A stretch of 6,859 nt of DNA from Flavobacteriaceae bacterium (lineage in GTDB: Bacteria > Bacteroidota > Bacteroidia > Flavobacteriales > Flavobacteriaceae): contig JABHBC010000147.1 in assembly GCA_018674025.1 (NCBI GenBank), forward strand, positions 1-6,859, written 5' to 3'. The translations under genes were made by a program, and so were the position numbers. Within the stretch, counting starts at the first letter, position 1, and every line of letters starts with the position of its first letter. Below the pieces are notes generated by a model that was not told where the DNA came from, made no database searches, and was given only the letters and a program-made list of their open reading frames with translations. This document shows positions 1-5,830 of this stretch, one piece after another.

Positions 1-1
1 A

Positions 2-286
2 ATTCCTTTAATAAAAGGAACTCTTCCACATGAGCAAAAAGGTAAATATGGAGGAGCTAGAGTTAATATAATCCCTGCTGCGCCTGGTACTGGTGTAATT
101 GCTGGTGGTGCATTGAGAATTGTTCTTGAAGCAGTTGGTGTACATGATGTATTATCTAAATCTCAAGGTTCTTCAAATCCACATAATGTAGTAAAAGCTA
201 CCTTTGAGGCTTTACTGAATCTGAGAGATGCTAATACAATAGCTAAAAATAGAGGTATATCTCTACAAAAAGTTTTTAACGGATAA
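2..286 (+). CDS. rpsE: 30S ribosomal protein S5 (uS5), 3' part only
   Basis: The last 94 codons of rpsE are present, with the 5' end cut by the window edge and a TAA stop at 284-286. S5 sits on the 30S subunit near the mRNA entry side and takes part in decoding accuracy. What is visible is the C-terminal S5 domain: LPHE at fragment residues 8-11, the conserved APGTGVIAGGALR loop at 27-39, and GSSNPHNVVKAT at 56-67, all typical of the family. The N-terminal dsRNA-binding-like domain lies outside the window. The reading frame is uninterrupted. The next gene, rpmD, starts five bases after the stop, the usual spc operon order. Identity is certain from sequence; only the missing half cannot be judged. 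Confidence 0.97.
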   Translation: MPLIKGTLPHEQKGKYGGARVNIIPAAPGTGVIAGGALRIVLEAVGVHDVLSKSQGSSNPHNVVKATFEALLNLRDANTIAKNRGISLQKVFNG

Positions 287-291
287 TTAAG

Positions 292-471
292 ATGAAAAAG
301 ATTATAATAACACAACAAAGAAGTGCAATAAACCGTACTCAGAGACAAAAAAGAACTTTAGTGGCTCTTGGTCTTAAAGGAATTGGGCAAAGTATTGAAC
401 ATGATGCAACTGCTAATATCCTTGGTATGATAAAAAAAGTTAATCATTTAGTTTCTTTTAAAGAGGCTTAA
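292..471 (+). CDS. rpmD: 50S ribosomal protein L30 (uL30)
   Basis: This short gene encodes 59 residues, the usual length of bacterial L30. It begins MKKIIITQQRSAINR, has the central LVALGLKGIGQS segment (about residues 23-34), and ends with GMIKKVNHLVSFKEA (45-59), where the family normally has a V-x-HLV ending. L30 is a small protein of the large subunit. The ATG at 292 is the first start after the rpsE stop, and position between rpsE and rplO is the standard order. No Shine-Dalgarno sequence precedes it; the spacer is the A/T-rich ATTAAG. The stop is TAA. It is easily missed by gene callers because it is short, but both sequence and synteny support it. Confidence 0.96.
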   Translation: MKKIIITQQRSAINRTQRQKRTLVALGLKGIGQSIEHDATANILGMIKKVNHLVSFKEA

Positions 472-489
472 TAAAAAAAAACACTTAGA

Positions 490-942
490 ATGGATTTAAG
501 TAATTTAAAACCTGCTGAAGGATCAGTTAATAACAACAGTAAAAGAATAGGTAGAGGTCAAGGATCAGGTAAAGGTGGCACTGCTACTAGAGGTCATAAA
601 GGTGCTAAGTCTAGATCTGGTTACTCTAGAAAAATAGGATTTGAAGGTGGTCAAATGCCACTACAAAGACGTGTGCCTAAATTTGGGTTTACGAATATTA
701 ATAGAAAAGAATATCAAGGAATAAATTTAGATGTTATTCAAGAATTGGTAGATAACAAGAAAGTTAAAGATGAATTAGATTTTAATTCAATTGTTGAATT
801 AAGATTAGCTAGAAAAAATGAACTAGTTAAGATTCTAGGAAGAGGAGAATTAAAAGCAAAAATTAAAGTAACTGCACATAAATTTACAGCTTCAGCAAAA
901 AGTGCAATCGAAGCTGCTGGAGGAGAAGCGGTAACATTATAA
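490..942 (+). CDS. rplO: 50S ribosomal protein L15 (uL15)
   Basis: A full-length L15 of 150 residues, a large-subunit assembly protein. The N-terminal part shows NLKPAEGS (5-12), the glycine- and basic-rich rRNA-contacting stretch GRGQGSGKGGTATRGHKGAK (21-40) and GFEGGQMPLQRRVPKFGF (50-67). The C-terminal globular domain carries ILGRGELKAKIKVTAHKF (115-132) and ends with the conserved AIEAAGGEAV (139-148). The N-terminal wording is that of Bacteroidota L15. The ATG at 490 follows an 18-base spacer containing nine consecutive A residues and no Shine-Dalgarno motif. secY starts six bases after the TAA stop, so the two are very likely translated from one mRNA. Confidence 0.98.
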   Translation: MDLSNLKPAEGSVNNNSKRIGRGQGSGKGGTATRGHKGAKSRSGYSRKIGFEGGQMPLQRRVPKFGFTNINRKEYQGINLDVIQELVDNKKVKDELDFNSIVELRLARKNELVKILGRGELKAKIKVTAHKFTASAKSAIEAAGGEAVTL

Positions 943-948
943 TTATAT

Positions 949-2301
949 ATGAAGTTTATAGATACAATAAAAAATATTTGGAATATAACTGAGTTGAAAG
1001 ACAGAATTCTTTTCACTCTATTTATGTTGGTTGTTTACCGATTTGGTGCTCAAATAACACTTCCTGGTATTGATGCAGAGATGTTGGGTAGTTTAAAATC
1101 TGAAACATCTGAAGGTATACTTGGATTACTTAATGCATTTACTGGTGGTGCTTTTGCAAATGCATCTGTATTTGCACTTGGAATTATGCCATATATATCT
1201 GCTTCAATTGTAGTTCAATTGATGGGGATTGCGATTCCATATCTTCAAAAACTTCAAAAAGAAGGGGCTAGTGGTCAGAAAAAAATCACTCAAATCACAA
1301 GATGGCTTACTATAGCGATATGTTTAGTTCAAGCGCCTGGATATTTAGCTAGTTTAGATATAATGTTCGGTATTCCTCAAGAAGCATTTTTGCTTGGCCA
1401 AGGACCATTGTTTTTCTTTACTGGAACTATTATACTAGTTACTGGCTGTATTTTTGCAATGTGGCTAGGAGAAAAGATTACTGATAAAGGAATTGGAAAT
1501 GGTATATCCTTATTAATTACTGTAGGTATTATAGCAACAATGCCACAGTCATTCATACAAGAATATGCAGCTAGAGTTACTGGATCTAATGGAGGTTTGA
1601 TGATGATTTTAATTGAATTAGTAATATGGTGGTTAATAATTCTTGCTTCAGTATACTTGGTTATGGCAGTTAGAAGAATTTCTGTTCAATATGCAAGAAG
1701 AACTGCTTCTGGTAGTTATGAAAAAAATATTTCTGGATCTAGACAATTTTTACCATTAAAATTAAATGCATCAGGTGTGATGCCAATAATATTTGCTCAA
1801 GCATTAATGTTTGTTCCTGGTTTAATAGGTGGATCTAGTTTGTTAAAAGATTACTCTATTGGTCAATGGATGATTTCTAATTTTAGTGATATTTTTGGAT
1901 TTTGGTATAATGTTGTGTTTGGTCTATTAATAATGATCTTTACTTTTTTCTATACTGCTATTACTGTTCCAACTAGTAAAATGGCAGATGATTTGAAAAG
2001 AAGTGGTGGTTTTATTCCTGGAATAAGACCCGGCACAGAAACAGATACATATCTAAACAAAATTATGTCTCACATTACACTTCCAGGATCAGTATTTTTA
2101 GCATTAATAGCCGTATTCCCTGCTTTTGTCGTTCAATTTATGGATGTTCAACAAGGGTGGGCATTATTCTTTGGAGGTACATCTTTATTAATTATGGTTG
2201 GTGTAGCCATAGATACTATGCAACAAGTTAACTCGTATTTATTAAATAAGCATTATGACGGATTAATGAAAGCAGGTAAAAACAGAAAAACAGGAATCTA
2301 A
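949..2301 (+). CDS. secY: Protein translocase subunit SecY
   Basis: SecY is the channel-forming subunit of the SecYEG translocon in the inner membrane, through which unfolded proteins are exported or inserted. The 450-residue product has about ten hydrophobic segments. Visible landmarks are the first membrane helix (about 19-38), a glycine-rich stretch around 56-67 where the plug lies, the signature ALGIMPYISASIVVQL (76-91), GEKITDKGIGNGISLLI (174-190) leading into a membrane helix, the basic cytoplasmic loop VRRISVQYARR (241-251), and the C5 loop with PTSKMADDLKRSGGFIPGIRPG (341-362), a region that contacts SecA and the ribosome in characterised homologues. Length is in the family's usual range and the frame is intact. 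The stop overlaps the infA start by one base (TAATG). Confidence 0.98.
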   Translation: MKFIDTIKNIWNITELKDRILFTLFMLVVYRFGAQITLPGIDAEMLGSLKSETSEGILGLLNAFTGGAFANASVFALGIMPYISASIVVQLMGIAIPYLQKLQKEGASGQKKITQITRWLTIAICLVQAPGYLASLDIMFGIPQEAFLLGQGPLFFFTGTIILVTGCIFAMWLGEKITDKGIGNGISLLITVGIIATMPQSFIQEYAARVTGSNGGLMMILIELVIWWLIILASVYLVMAVRRISVQYARRTASGSYEKNISGSRQFLPLKLNASGVMPIIFAQALMFVPGLIGGSSLLKDYSIGQWMISNFSDIFGFWYNVVFGLLIMIFTFFYTAITVPTSKMADDLKRSGGFIPGIRPGTETDTYLNKIMSHITLPGSVFLALIAVFPAFVVQFMDVQQGWALFFGGTSLLIMVGVAIDTMQQVNSYLLNKHYDGLMKAGKNRKTGI

Positions 2302-2516
2302 TGGCAAAGCAAGCAGCAATAGAGCAAGATGGCTCAATAATAGAAGCATTGTCAAATGCAATGTTTAGAGTAGAATTAGAAAATGGTCACATAGTGACTG
2401 CACATATTTCTGGTAAGATGCGTATGCACTATATCAAATTATTACCAGGAGATAAAGTTAAATTAGAAATGAGTCCTTATGATTTATCTAAGGCTCGCAT
2501 AACATATAGATATTAA
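2301..2516 (+). CDS. infA: Translation initiation factor IF-1
   Basis: IF-1 binds the 30S A site and helps IF-2 and IF-3 during initiation. The product is 71 residues, normal for the family, and forms a single S1-type OB fold: MAKQAAIEQDGSIIEALSNAMFRVELENG (three blocks spanning 1-29), HIVTAHISGKMR (30-41), and LLPGDKVKLEMSPYDLSKARI (spread over 47-67), all recognisable IF-1 sequence. Its ATG shares a base with the secY stop (TAATG), which points to translation by coupling or re-initiation. Flavobacterial clusters commonly have infA directly after secY, without the adk and map genes that separate them in many other bacteria, and that is the arrangement seen here. Confidence 0.98.
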   Translation: MAKQAAIEQDGSIIEALSNAMFRVELENGHIVTAHISGKMRMHYIKLLPGDKVKLEMSPYDLSKARITYRY

Positions 2517-2525
2517 TAAAAAATC

Positions 2526-2642
2526 ATGAAAGTAAGAGCTTCAGTAAAAAAAAGAAGTGCAGATTGTAAAATCGTACGTAGAAAAGGTAGACTTTATGTG
2601 ATAAACAAAAAGAATCCAAGGTTTAAACAAAGACAAGGTTAA
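2526..2642 (+). CDS. rpmJ: 50S ribosomal protein L36 (bL36), zinc-free type
   Basis: A 38-codon gene whose product starts MKVRASVKKRSADCKIVRR and ends KQRQG, which is diagnostic for L36, the smallest large-subunit protein. In the zinc-binding form the ligands are Cys11, Cys14, Cys27 and His33; here these positions read Ser11, Cys14, Asn27 and Phe33, so only one ligand is left and zinc cannot be bound in the usual way. Such 'C-minus' L36 proteins are known in several phyla including Bacteroidota, so this is not decay: the rest of the sequence is well conserved and length is exact. The gene starts nine bases after infA and ends two bases before rpsM. The stop is TAA. Confidence 0.97.
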   Translation: MKVRASVKKRSADCKIVRRKGRLYVINKKNPRFKQRQG

Positions 2643-2644
2643 TT

Positions 2645-3019
2645 ATGGCAAGAATAGCAGGTGTAGATATACCAAAACAAAAGAGAGGAGTTATTTCCCT
2701 TACCTATATTTTCGGAATAGGTAGAACTCGTGCAAAAGAAATTTTGATGTCAGCTGGAGTTGACGAGAGCGTTAAAGTTAGTGATTGGTCTGATTCAGAT
2801 ATCAGTAAAATTCGTGAGGCTGTAAGTTCTTTCACCATTGAAGGTGAATTAAGATCTGAAACACAATTAAACATTAAAAGATTAATGGATATTGGGTGTT
2901 ATAGAGGCATTAGACATAGATCTGGCTTACCATTGAGAGGCCAAAGAACTAAAAACAACTCTAGAACTAGAAAAGGAAGAAGAAAAACAGTTGCGAACAA
3001 GAAAAAAGTAACTAAATAA
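2645..3019 (+). CDS. rpsM: 30S ribosomal protein S13 (uS13)
   Basis: S13 lies in the head of the 30S subunit, contacts the P-site tRNA through its tail and bridges to the 50S subunit. The 124-residue product starts MARIAGVDIPKQKRG and contains the helix-two-turns-helix region with FGIGRTRAKEIL (23-34). It then has the conserved CYRGIRHRSGLPLRGQRTK (85-103), followed by a strongly basic tail to residue 124. Length is standard. The start lies two bases after the rpmJ stop. In Escherichia coli rpsM opens the alpha operon and has a long leader bound by S4; here no such leader exists between rpmJ and rpsM, so the spc and alpha groups run on without a break. Confidence 0.98.
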   Translation: MARIAGVDIPKQKRGVISLTYIFGIGRTRAKEILMSAGVDESVKVSDWSDSDISKIREAVSSFTIEGELRSETQLNIKRLMDIGCYRGIRHRSGLPLRGQRTKNNSRTRKGRRKTVANKKKVTK

Positions 3020-3030
3020 TAATTAGTAAT

Positions 3031-3414
3031 ATGGCAAAGTCAAGTACTAAAAAGCGTAAAGTAATAGTTGATTCAATAGGTGAGGCACATATTGTTGCTT
3101 CATTTAACAATATTATAATATCATTAACTAACAAAAAAGGAGACGTTATCTCTTGGTCATCTGCTGGTAAGATGGGCTTTAGAGGTTCAAAGAAAAACAC
3201 TCCTTATGCTGCTCAATTAGCTGCGGAAGATGCAGCTGCTGTTGCAAAAGATGCAGGGTTAAGAAAAGTTAAGGTATATGTAAAAGGTCCTGGAAATGGA
3301 AGAGAATCAGCAATAAGATCTATACATAATGCTGGTATTGAAGTCGCAGAAATCATTGATGTGACTCCAACTCCTCACAATGGGTGTAGACCTCCAAAAC
3401 GTAGAAGAGTTTAA
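3031..3414 (+). CDS. rpsK: 30S ribosomal protein S11 (uS11)
   Basis: S11 is part of the 30S platform near the E site and mRNA exit. The 127-residue product has a basic N-terminus (STKKRK, 5-10) and the core AHIVASFNNIIISLTNKKGD (19-38). It continues with SAGKMGFRGSKKNTPYAAQLA (two adjoining blocks, 44-64) and ends in the diagnostic IIDVTPTPHNGCRPPKRRRV (108-127). Asn117 in the PHNG motif corresponds to the asparagine that is converted to isoaspartate in E. coli S11. Length is usual. The gene ends in tandem TAA TAA stops (3412-3417) and is followed by the longest spacer inside the ribosomal cluster (87 bases) before rpsD. Confidence 0.98.
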   Translation: MAKSSTKKRKVIVDSIGEAHIVASFNNIIISLTNKKGDVISWSSAGKMGFRGSKKNTPYAAQLAAEDAAAVAKDAGLRKVKVYVKGPGNGRESAIRSIHNAGIEVAEIIDVTPTPHNGCRPPKRRRV

Positions 3415-3433
3415 TAATAATTAAGTATAAATC

Positions 3434-3487
3434 AGAGACAAAATACTATCGAAGGATTAGATTAAGACCTTAATTCATAGTTACTCT
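3434..3487 (+). promoter_or_regulatory. Possible stem-loop in the rpsK-rpsD spacer
   Basis: Within the 87-base spacer, ACTAT (3445-3449) and GAA (3451-3453), separated by a single C, can pair with TTC-ATAGT (3474-3481), giving an eight-pair helix with a one-base bulge. Inside it TTAA (3462-3465) can pair with TTAA (3470-3473) around a GACC loop; AAGG (3452-3455) with CCTT (3468-3471) is an alternative to part of this. Outside it AGAG (3434-3437) matches CTCT (3484-3487). The structure ends just before the A-runs at the rpsD start. S4 represses its own synthesis through mRNA structure in well-studied bacteria, so an autoregulatory role is conceivable, but no known motif is recognised and A/T-rich DNA makes chance pairing easy. 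Confidence 0.3.
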
Positions 3488-3501
3488 AAAAAAACAAAAA
3501 A
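3488..3501 (+). promoter_or_regulatory. A-rich translation initiation region of rpsD
   Basis: The 14 bases before the rpsD ATG are all A except for one C: seven A, one C, then six A running into the A of the start codon. There is no Shine-Dalgarno sequence. In Bacteroidota most mRNAs lack that motif and A-rich sequence just upstream of the start promotes initiation, so this is read as the functional ribosome-binding region and it supports the chosen start. Confidence 0.6.
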
Positions 3502-4107
3502 ATGGCAAGATATACTGGTCCAAAAACAAAAATTGCAAGAAAATTTGGTGAGGCTATTTTCGGAGAAGATAAGTCTTTCGAAAAAAGAAATTACCCTCCA
3601 GGTCAACACGGTAACACTCGTAGACGTGGAAAAAAATCTGAGTACTCTGTACAACTTATGGAGAAGCAAAAAGCTAAATATACTTATGGTATTCTAGAAA
3701 AGCAATTCAGAAATATGTTCAAAAAAGCTACTGCTACTACTGGTATTACAGGTGAAGTTTTATTACAACTCTGTGAATCTAGATTAGATAATGTTGTTTT
3801 TAGAATGGGTTTATCAAATTCAAGAAGTGGAGCAAGACAACTTGTGTCTCACAGACATATCACTGTTAATGGAGGTATAGTGAATATACCATCTTACAGT
3901 TTAAAACCTGGAGATATTGTAGCTGTTAGAGAAAAATCTAAATCTCTTGAGACGATAGAAAGAGCTCTTTCTAATTCTTCAAGTGTATTTGAATGGATCA
4001 CTTGGAATAGCGATCAAATGCAAGGAACTTATGTTTCAGTTCCTGCAAGAATTCAAATTCCAGAAAATATTAACGAACAGTTCATTGTTGAATTGTACTC
4101 AAAATAA
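3502..4107 (+). CDS. rpsD: 30S ribosomal protein S4 (uS4)
   Basis: S4 is a primary 16S rRNA-binding protein that starts 30S assembly near the five-way junction and contributes to fidelity at the mRNA entry. The product is 201 residues, close to the usual bacterial length. It begins MARYTGPKTKIARKFGEAIFG and has NYPPGQHGNTRRRGKKSEY (30-48), typical of Bacteroidota S4. The S4 RNA-binding domain spans about 91-155, with CESRLDNVVFRMGL (91-104), ARQLVSHRHITVNG (111-124) and SLKPGDIVAVREKSKS (133-148). There are no cysteines in the N-terminal 40 residues, so it is the zinc-free form. The C-terminus IVELYSK is conserved. It is separated from rpsK by 87 bases but only 20 bases from rpoA. Confidence 0.98.
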   Translation: MARYTGPKTKIARKFGEAIFGEDKSFEKRNYPPGQHGNTRRRGKKSEYSVQLMEKQKAKYTYGILEKQFRNMFKKATATTGITGEVLLQLCESRLDNVVFRMGLSNSRSGARQLVSHRHITVNGGIVNIPSYSLKPGDIVAVREKSKSLETIERALSNSSSVFEWITWNSDQMQGTYVSVPARIQIPENINEQFIVELYSK

Positions 4108-4127
4108 TAATTAATATACAAAGTATT

Positions 4128-5120
4128 ATGGCAATATTAAATTTTCAAAAACCGGATAAAGTAATAATGATTAATTCAACTGATTTCGACGGTAAATTCG
4201 AATTCAGACCACTTGAACCTGGTTACGGCTTAACAGTTGGTAATGCTCTTAGAAGAGTTTTATTATCATCTCTTGAAGGTTTTGCAATTACTTCAGTGAA
4301 GATTGAAGGAGTTGATCATGAATTTTCAACAATCTCTGGGGTTGTAGAAGATGTTACTGAAATTATTTTAAATTTAAAACAAATACGTTTTAAGAGACAA
4401 ATTGAAGAAGTTGATAATGAAACTGTTTCTATTTCTCTTTCAGGTCAAGATAAAATTACAGCTGGTGATTTTCAGAAATTTATTTCTGGATTTCAAATCT
4501 TAAATTCAGATCAGATTATTTGTAACTTAGATTCTAAAGTCAAAATCCAAATGGAACTTTCTATTGAAAAAGGTAGAGGTTATGTTCCAGCTGAAGAAAA
4601 TAAAAAATCTTCTGCTCCAATTGGAACAATTTTTACTGACTCTATTTTTACTCCAATAAAAAATGTAAAATACTCAGTAGAGAACTTTAGAGTAGAACAA
4701 AAAACTGATTACGAAAAGTTAGTTTTTGAAATAATGACAGATGGTTCTATTAATCCTCAAGATGCACTAACCGATGCGGCTAGAATTTTGATACATCACT
4801 TCATGTTATTTTCAGATGAAAGAATCACTCTTGAAGCTGATGAAATTGCAAAAACAGAAACTTATGATGAAGAGTCATTACATATGCGTCAATTACTTAA
4901 AACTAAATTAATTGATATGGATCTTTCTGTTCGTGCTTTAAATTGTTTAAAAGCTGCCGAAGTAGATACTCTTGGTGATTTAGTTTCATTTAACAAAAAT
5001 GATCTTATGAAATTTAGAAACTTTGGTAAAAAATCTCTTACTGAATTAGAAGAATTGGTAATTGTTAAAGGATTAAATTTCGGAATGGATTTAACAAAAT
5101 ATAAATTAGATAAAGACTAA
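4128..5120 (+). CDS. rpoA: DNA-directed RNA polymerase subunit alpha
   Basis: The alpha subunit dimerises to nucleate assembly of RNA polymerase and contacts upstream DNA and activators. Of 330 residues, the N-terminal assembly domain covers about 1-232, with FRPLEPGYGLTVGNALRRVL (26-45), followed by LLSSLEG (45-51), and DALTDAARILIHHF (212-225). A linker follows, then the C-terminal domain (about 255-330) with LSVRALNCLKAAEVDTLGDL (266-285) and FGKKSLTELEEL (299-310). The residues that bind UP elements in E. coli (Arg265, Asn268, Cys269, Gly296, Lys298, Ser299) are all present here as Arg269, Asn272, Cys273, Gly300, Lys302 and Ser303, so upstream DNA contact is probably retained. Position between rpsD and rplQ is standard. 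The gene ends in TAA. Confidence 0.98.
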   Translation: MAILNFQKPDKVIMINSTDFDGKFEFRPLEPGYGLTVGNALRRVLLSSLEGFAITSVKIEGVDHEFSTISGVVEDVTEIILNLKQIRFKRQIEEVDNETVSISLSGQDKITAGDFQKFISGFQILNSDQIICNLDSKVKIQMELSIEKGRGYVPAEENKKSSAPIGTIFTDSIFTPIKNVKYSVENFRVEQKTDYEKLVFEIMTDGSINPQDALTDAARILIHHFMLFSDERITLEADEIAKTETYDEESLHMRQLLKTKLIDMDLSVRALNCLKAAEVDTLGDLVSFNKNDLMKFRNFGKKSLTELEELVIVKGLNFGMDLTKYKLDKD

Positions 5121-5148
5121 CTTTATTAGAGTTTAAATAAATTGAATA

Positions 5149-5790
5149 ATGAGACACGGAAAAAAAATAAACCATTTAGGAAGAAAAACAGCTCATAGAA
5201 AATCTATGCTAGCTAATATGGCTTGTTCTCTGATAGAACACAAACGAATCAATACTACTACTGCTAAAGCTAAAGCATTAAAGCAGTTTGTTGAACCTCT
5301 GATTACTAAATCTAAAAATGATACAACTCAAAATAGAAGAATCGTTTTTTCTAGACTAAGACAAAAGGAGGCTGTTGCTGAATTATTTCGTGATGTGTCA
5401 GCTAAAATTGCTGATAGACCAGGCGGTTACACTAGAGTTATTAGATTAGGAAACAGGCTTGGTGACAATGCTGATATGGCAATGATTGAACTTGTTGATT
5501 ATAATGAAACATATAATTCTGGTAAAAAGAAGAAATCTTCTACTAGAAGACGTAAAAAAAGTACAACTCCCAAAGTTGAAGATGTGCAAATAGAATCATC
5601 TGAAGCAGTTGTTTCTGAAGATAATAATCCTATCGTAGAGTCTACAAAGTCTGTTGAAGCTTCAATAGAGACGACAAATGAAACTGAAGAAGTAGCTGAA
5701 AACTCTGAAACACCTACTGAAAATGTAGATGCTAAACCACAAGAAGATGATAGTCCTGCTGAAAAGCCTGAATCATCTGAAGAAAAATAG
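5149..5790 (+). CDS. rplQ: 50S ribosomal protein L17 (bL17) with long charged tail
   Basis: L17 lies near the exit of the peptide tunnel on the 50S subunit. The core (about 1-121) is clear: MRHGKKINHLGRKTAHRKSM (1-20), the conserved THLK-like region read here as RINTTTAKAKALKQFVEPLI (33-52), and GGYTRVIRLGNRLGDNADMA (92-111). E. coli L17 is about 127 residues, whereas this one has 213. The extra part starts with a basic block KKKKSSTRRRKKSTTPK (126-142). A Glu/Ser/Thr-rich acidic stretch then runs to the end and is probably disordered. Bacteroidota L17 proteins often have such tails, variable in length. The frame is continuous with no sign of a fused domain. This is the only complete gene in the window that stops with TAG; the others use TAA. 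Confidence 0.96.
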   Translation: MRHGKKINHLGRKTAHRKSMLANMACSLIEHKRINTTTAKAKALKQFVEPLITKSKNDTTQNRRIVFSRLRQKEAVAELFRDVSAKIADRPGGYTRVIRLGNRLGDNADMAMIELVDYNETYNSGKKKKSSTRRRKKSTTPKVEDVQIESSEAVVSEDNNPIVESTKSVEASIETTNETEEVAENSETPTENVDAKPQEDDSPAEKPESSEEK

Positions 5791-5830
5791 AACCCAAATC
5801 ATTTAAAGAACTTAAAAAAACTTTTTTGTT

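Larger units (their letters stand above)
3017..4113 (+). repeat. Recurring TAATAATTA at three successive gene ends
   Basis: The nine-mer TAATAATTA occurs at 3017-3025 (beginning with the rpsM stop), 3415-3423 (immediately after the rpsK stop) and 4105-4113 (beginning with the rpsD stop). In all three it gives tandem in-frame TAA stops. A fourth copy lies between genes at 6623-6631. The pattern may favour secure termination or simply reflect A/T-rich spacers; no family of mobile or regulatory repeat is recognised. Confidence 0.45.

Noticed and set aside
163..348. Minus-strand open frame across the rpsE-rpmD junction
   Set aside because: It is antisense to two conserved ribosomal genes and has no recognisable protein features.
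919..928. GGAGGAGAAG, resembling a strong ribosome-binding site before secY
   Set aside because: It lies inside rplO, encodes the conserved AAGGEA ending and is over 20 bases from the secY ATG, too far to act.
738..1016. Minus-strand open frame across the rplO-secY junction
   Set aside because: It is the complement of conserved rplO and secY codons, and the apparent hydrophobic N-terminus comes from reading those codons backwards.
2292..2295. AGGA five bases before the infA start, resembling a Shine-Dalgarno sequence
   Set aside because: It encodes conserved secY C-terminal residues, and the other starts in the window lack such a motif, so it is probably incidental.
3012..3200. Minus-strand open frame opposite rpsK
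   Set aside because: A shadow of the rpsK coding sequence with no independent support.
3426..3432. TATAAAT in the rpsK-rpsD spacer as a -10 box for an internal promoter
   Set aside because: The Bacteroidota consensus is TAnnTTTG with an upstream TTTG, and neither occurs in this spacer; single TATAAA-like words are common in such A/T-rich DNA.
3481..3669. Minus-strand open frame opposite the start of rpsD
   Set aside because: A shadow of rpsD; the phenylalanine-rich translation reflects complementary A-rich codons.
5122..5141. TTTATT / AATAAA inverted repeat in the rpoA-rplQ spacer
   Set aside because: Six A-T pairs with an eight-base loop in a 28-base A/T-rich spacer are expected by chance and too weak to fold stably.
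5809..5830. A-run and T-run between rplQ and the exported-protein gene, terminator-like
   Set aside because: Only A-T pairs could form, without any G/C stem, and the T-run stops three bases before the next start codon. It is not a credible rho-independent terminator.
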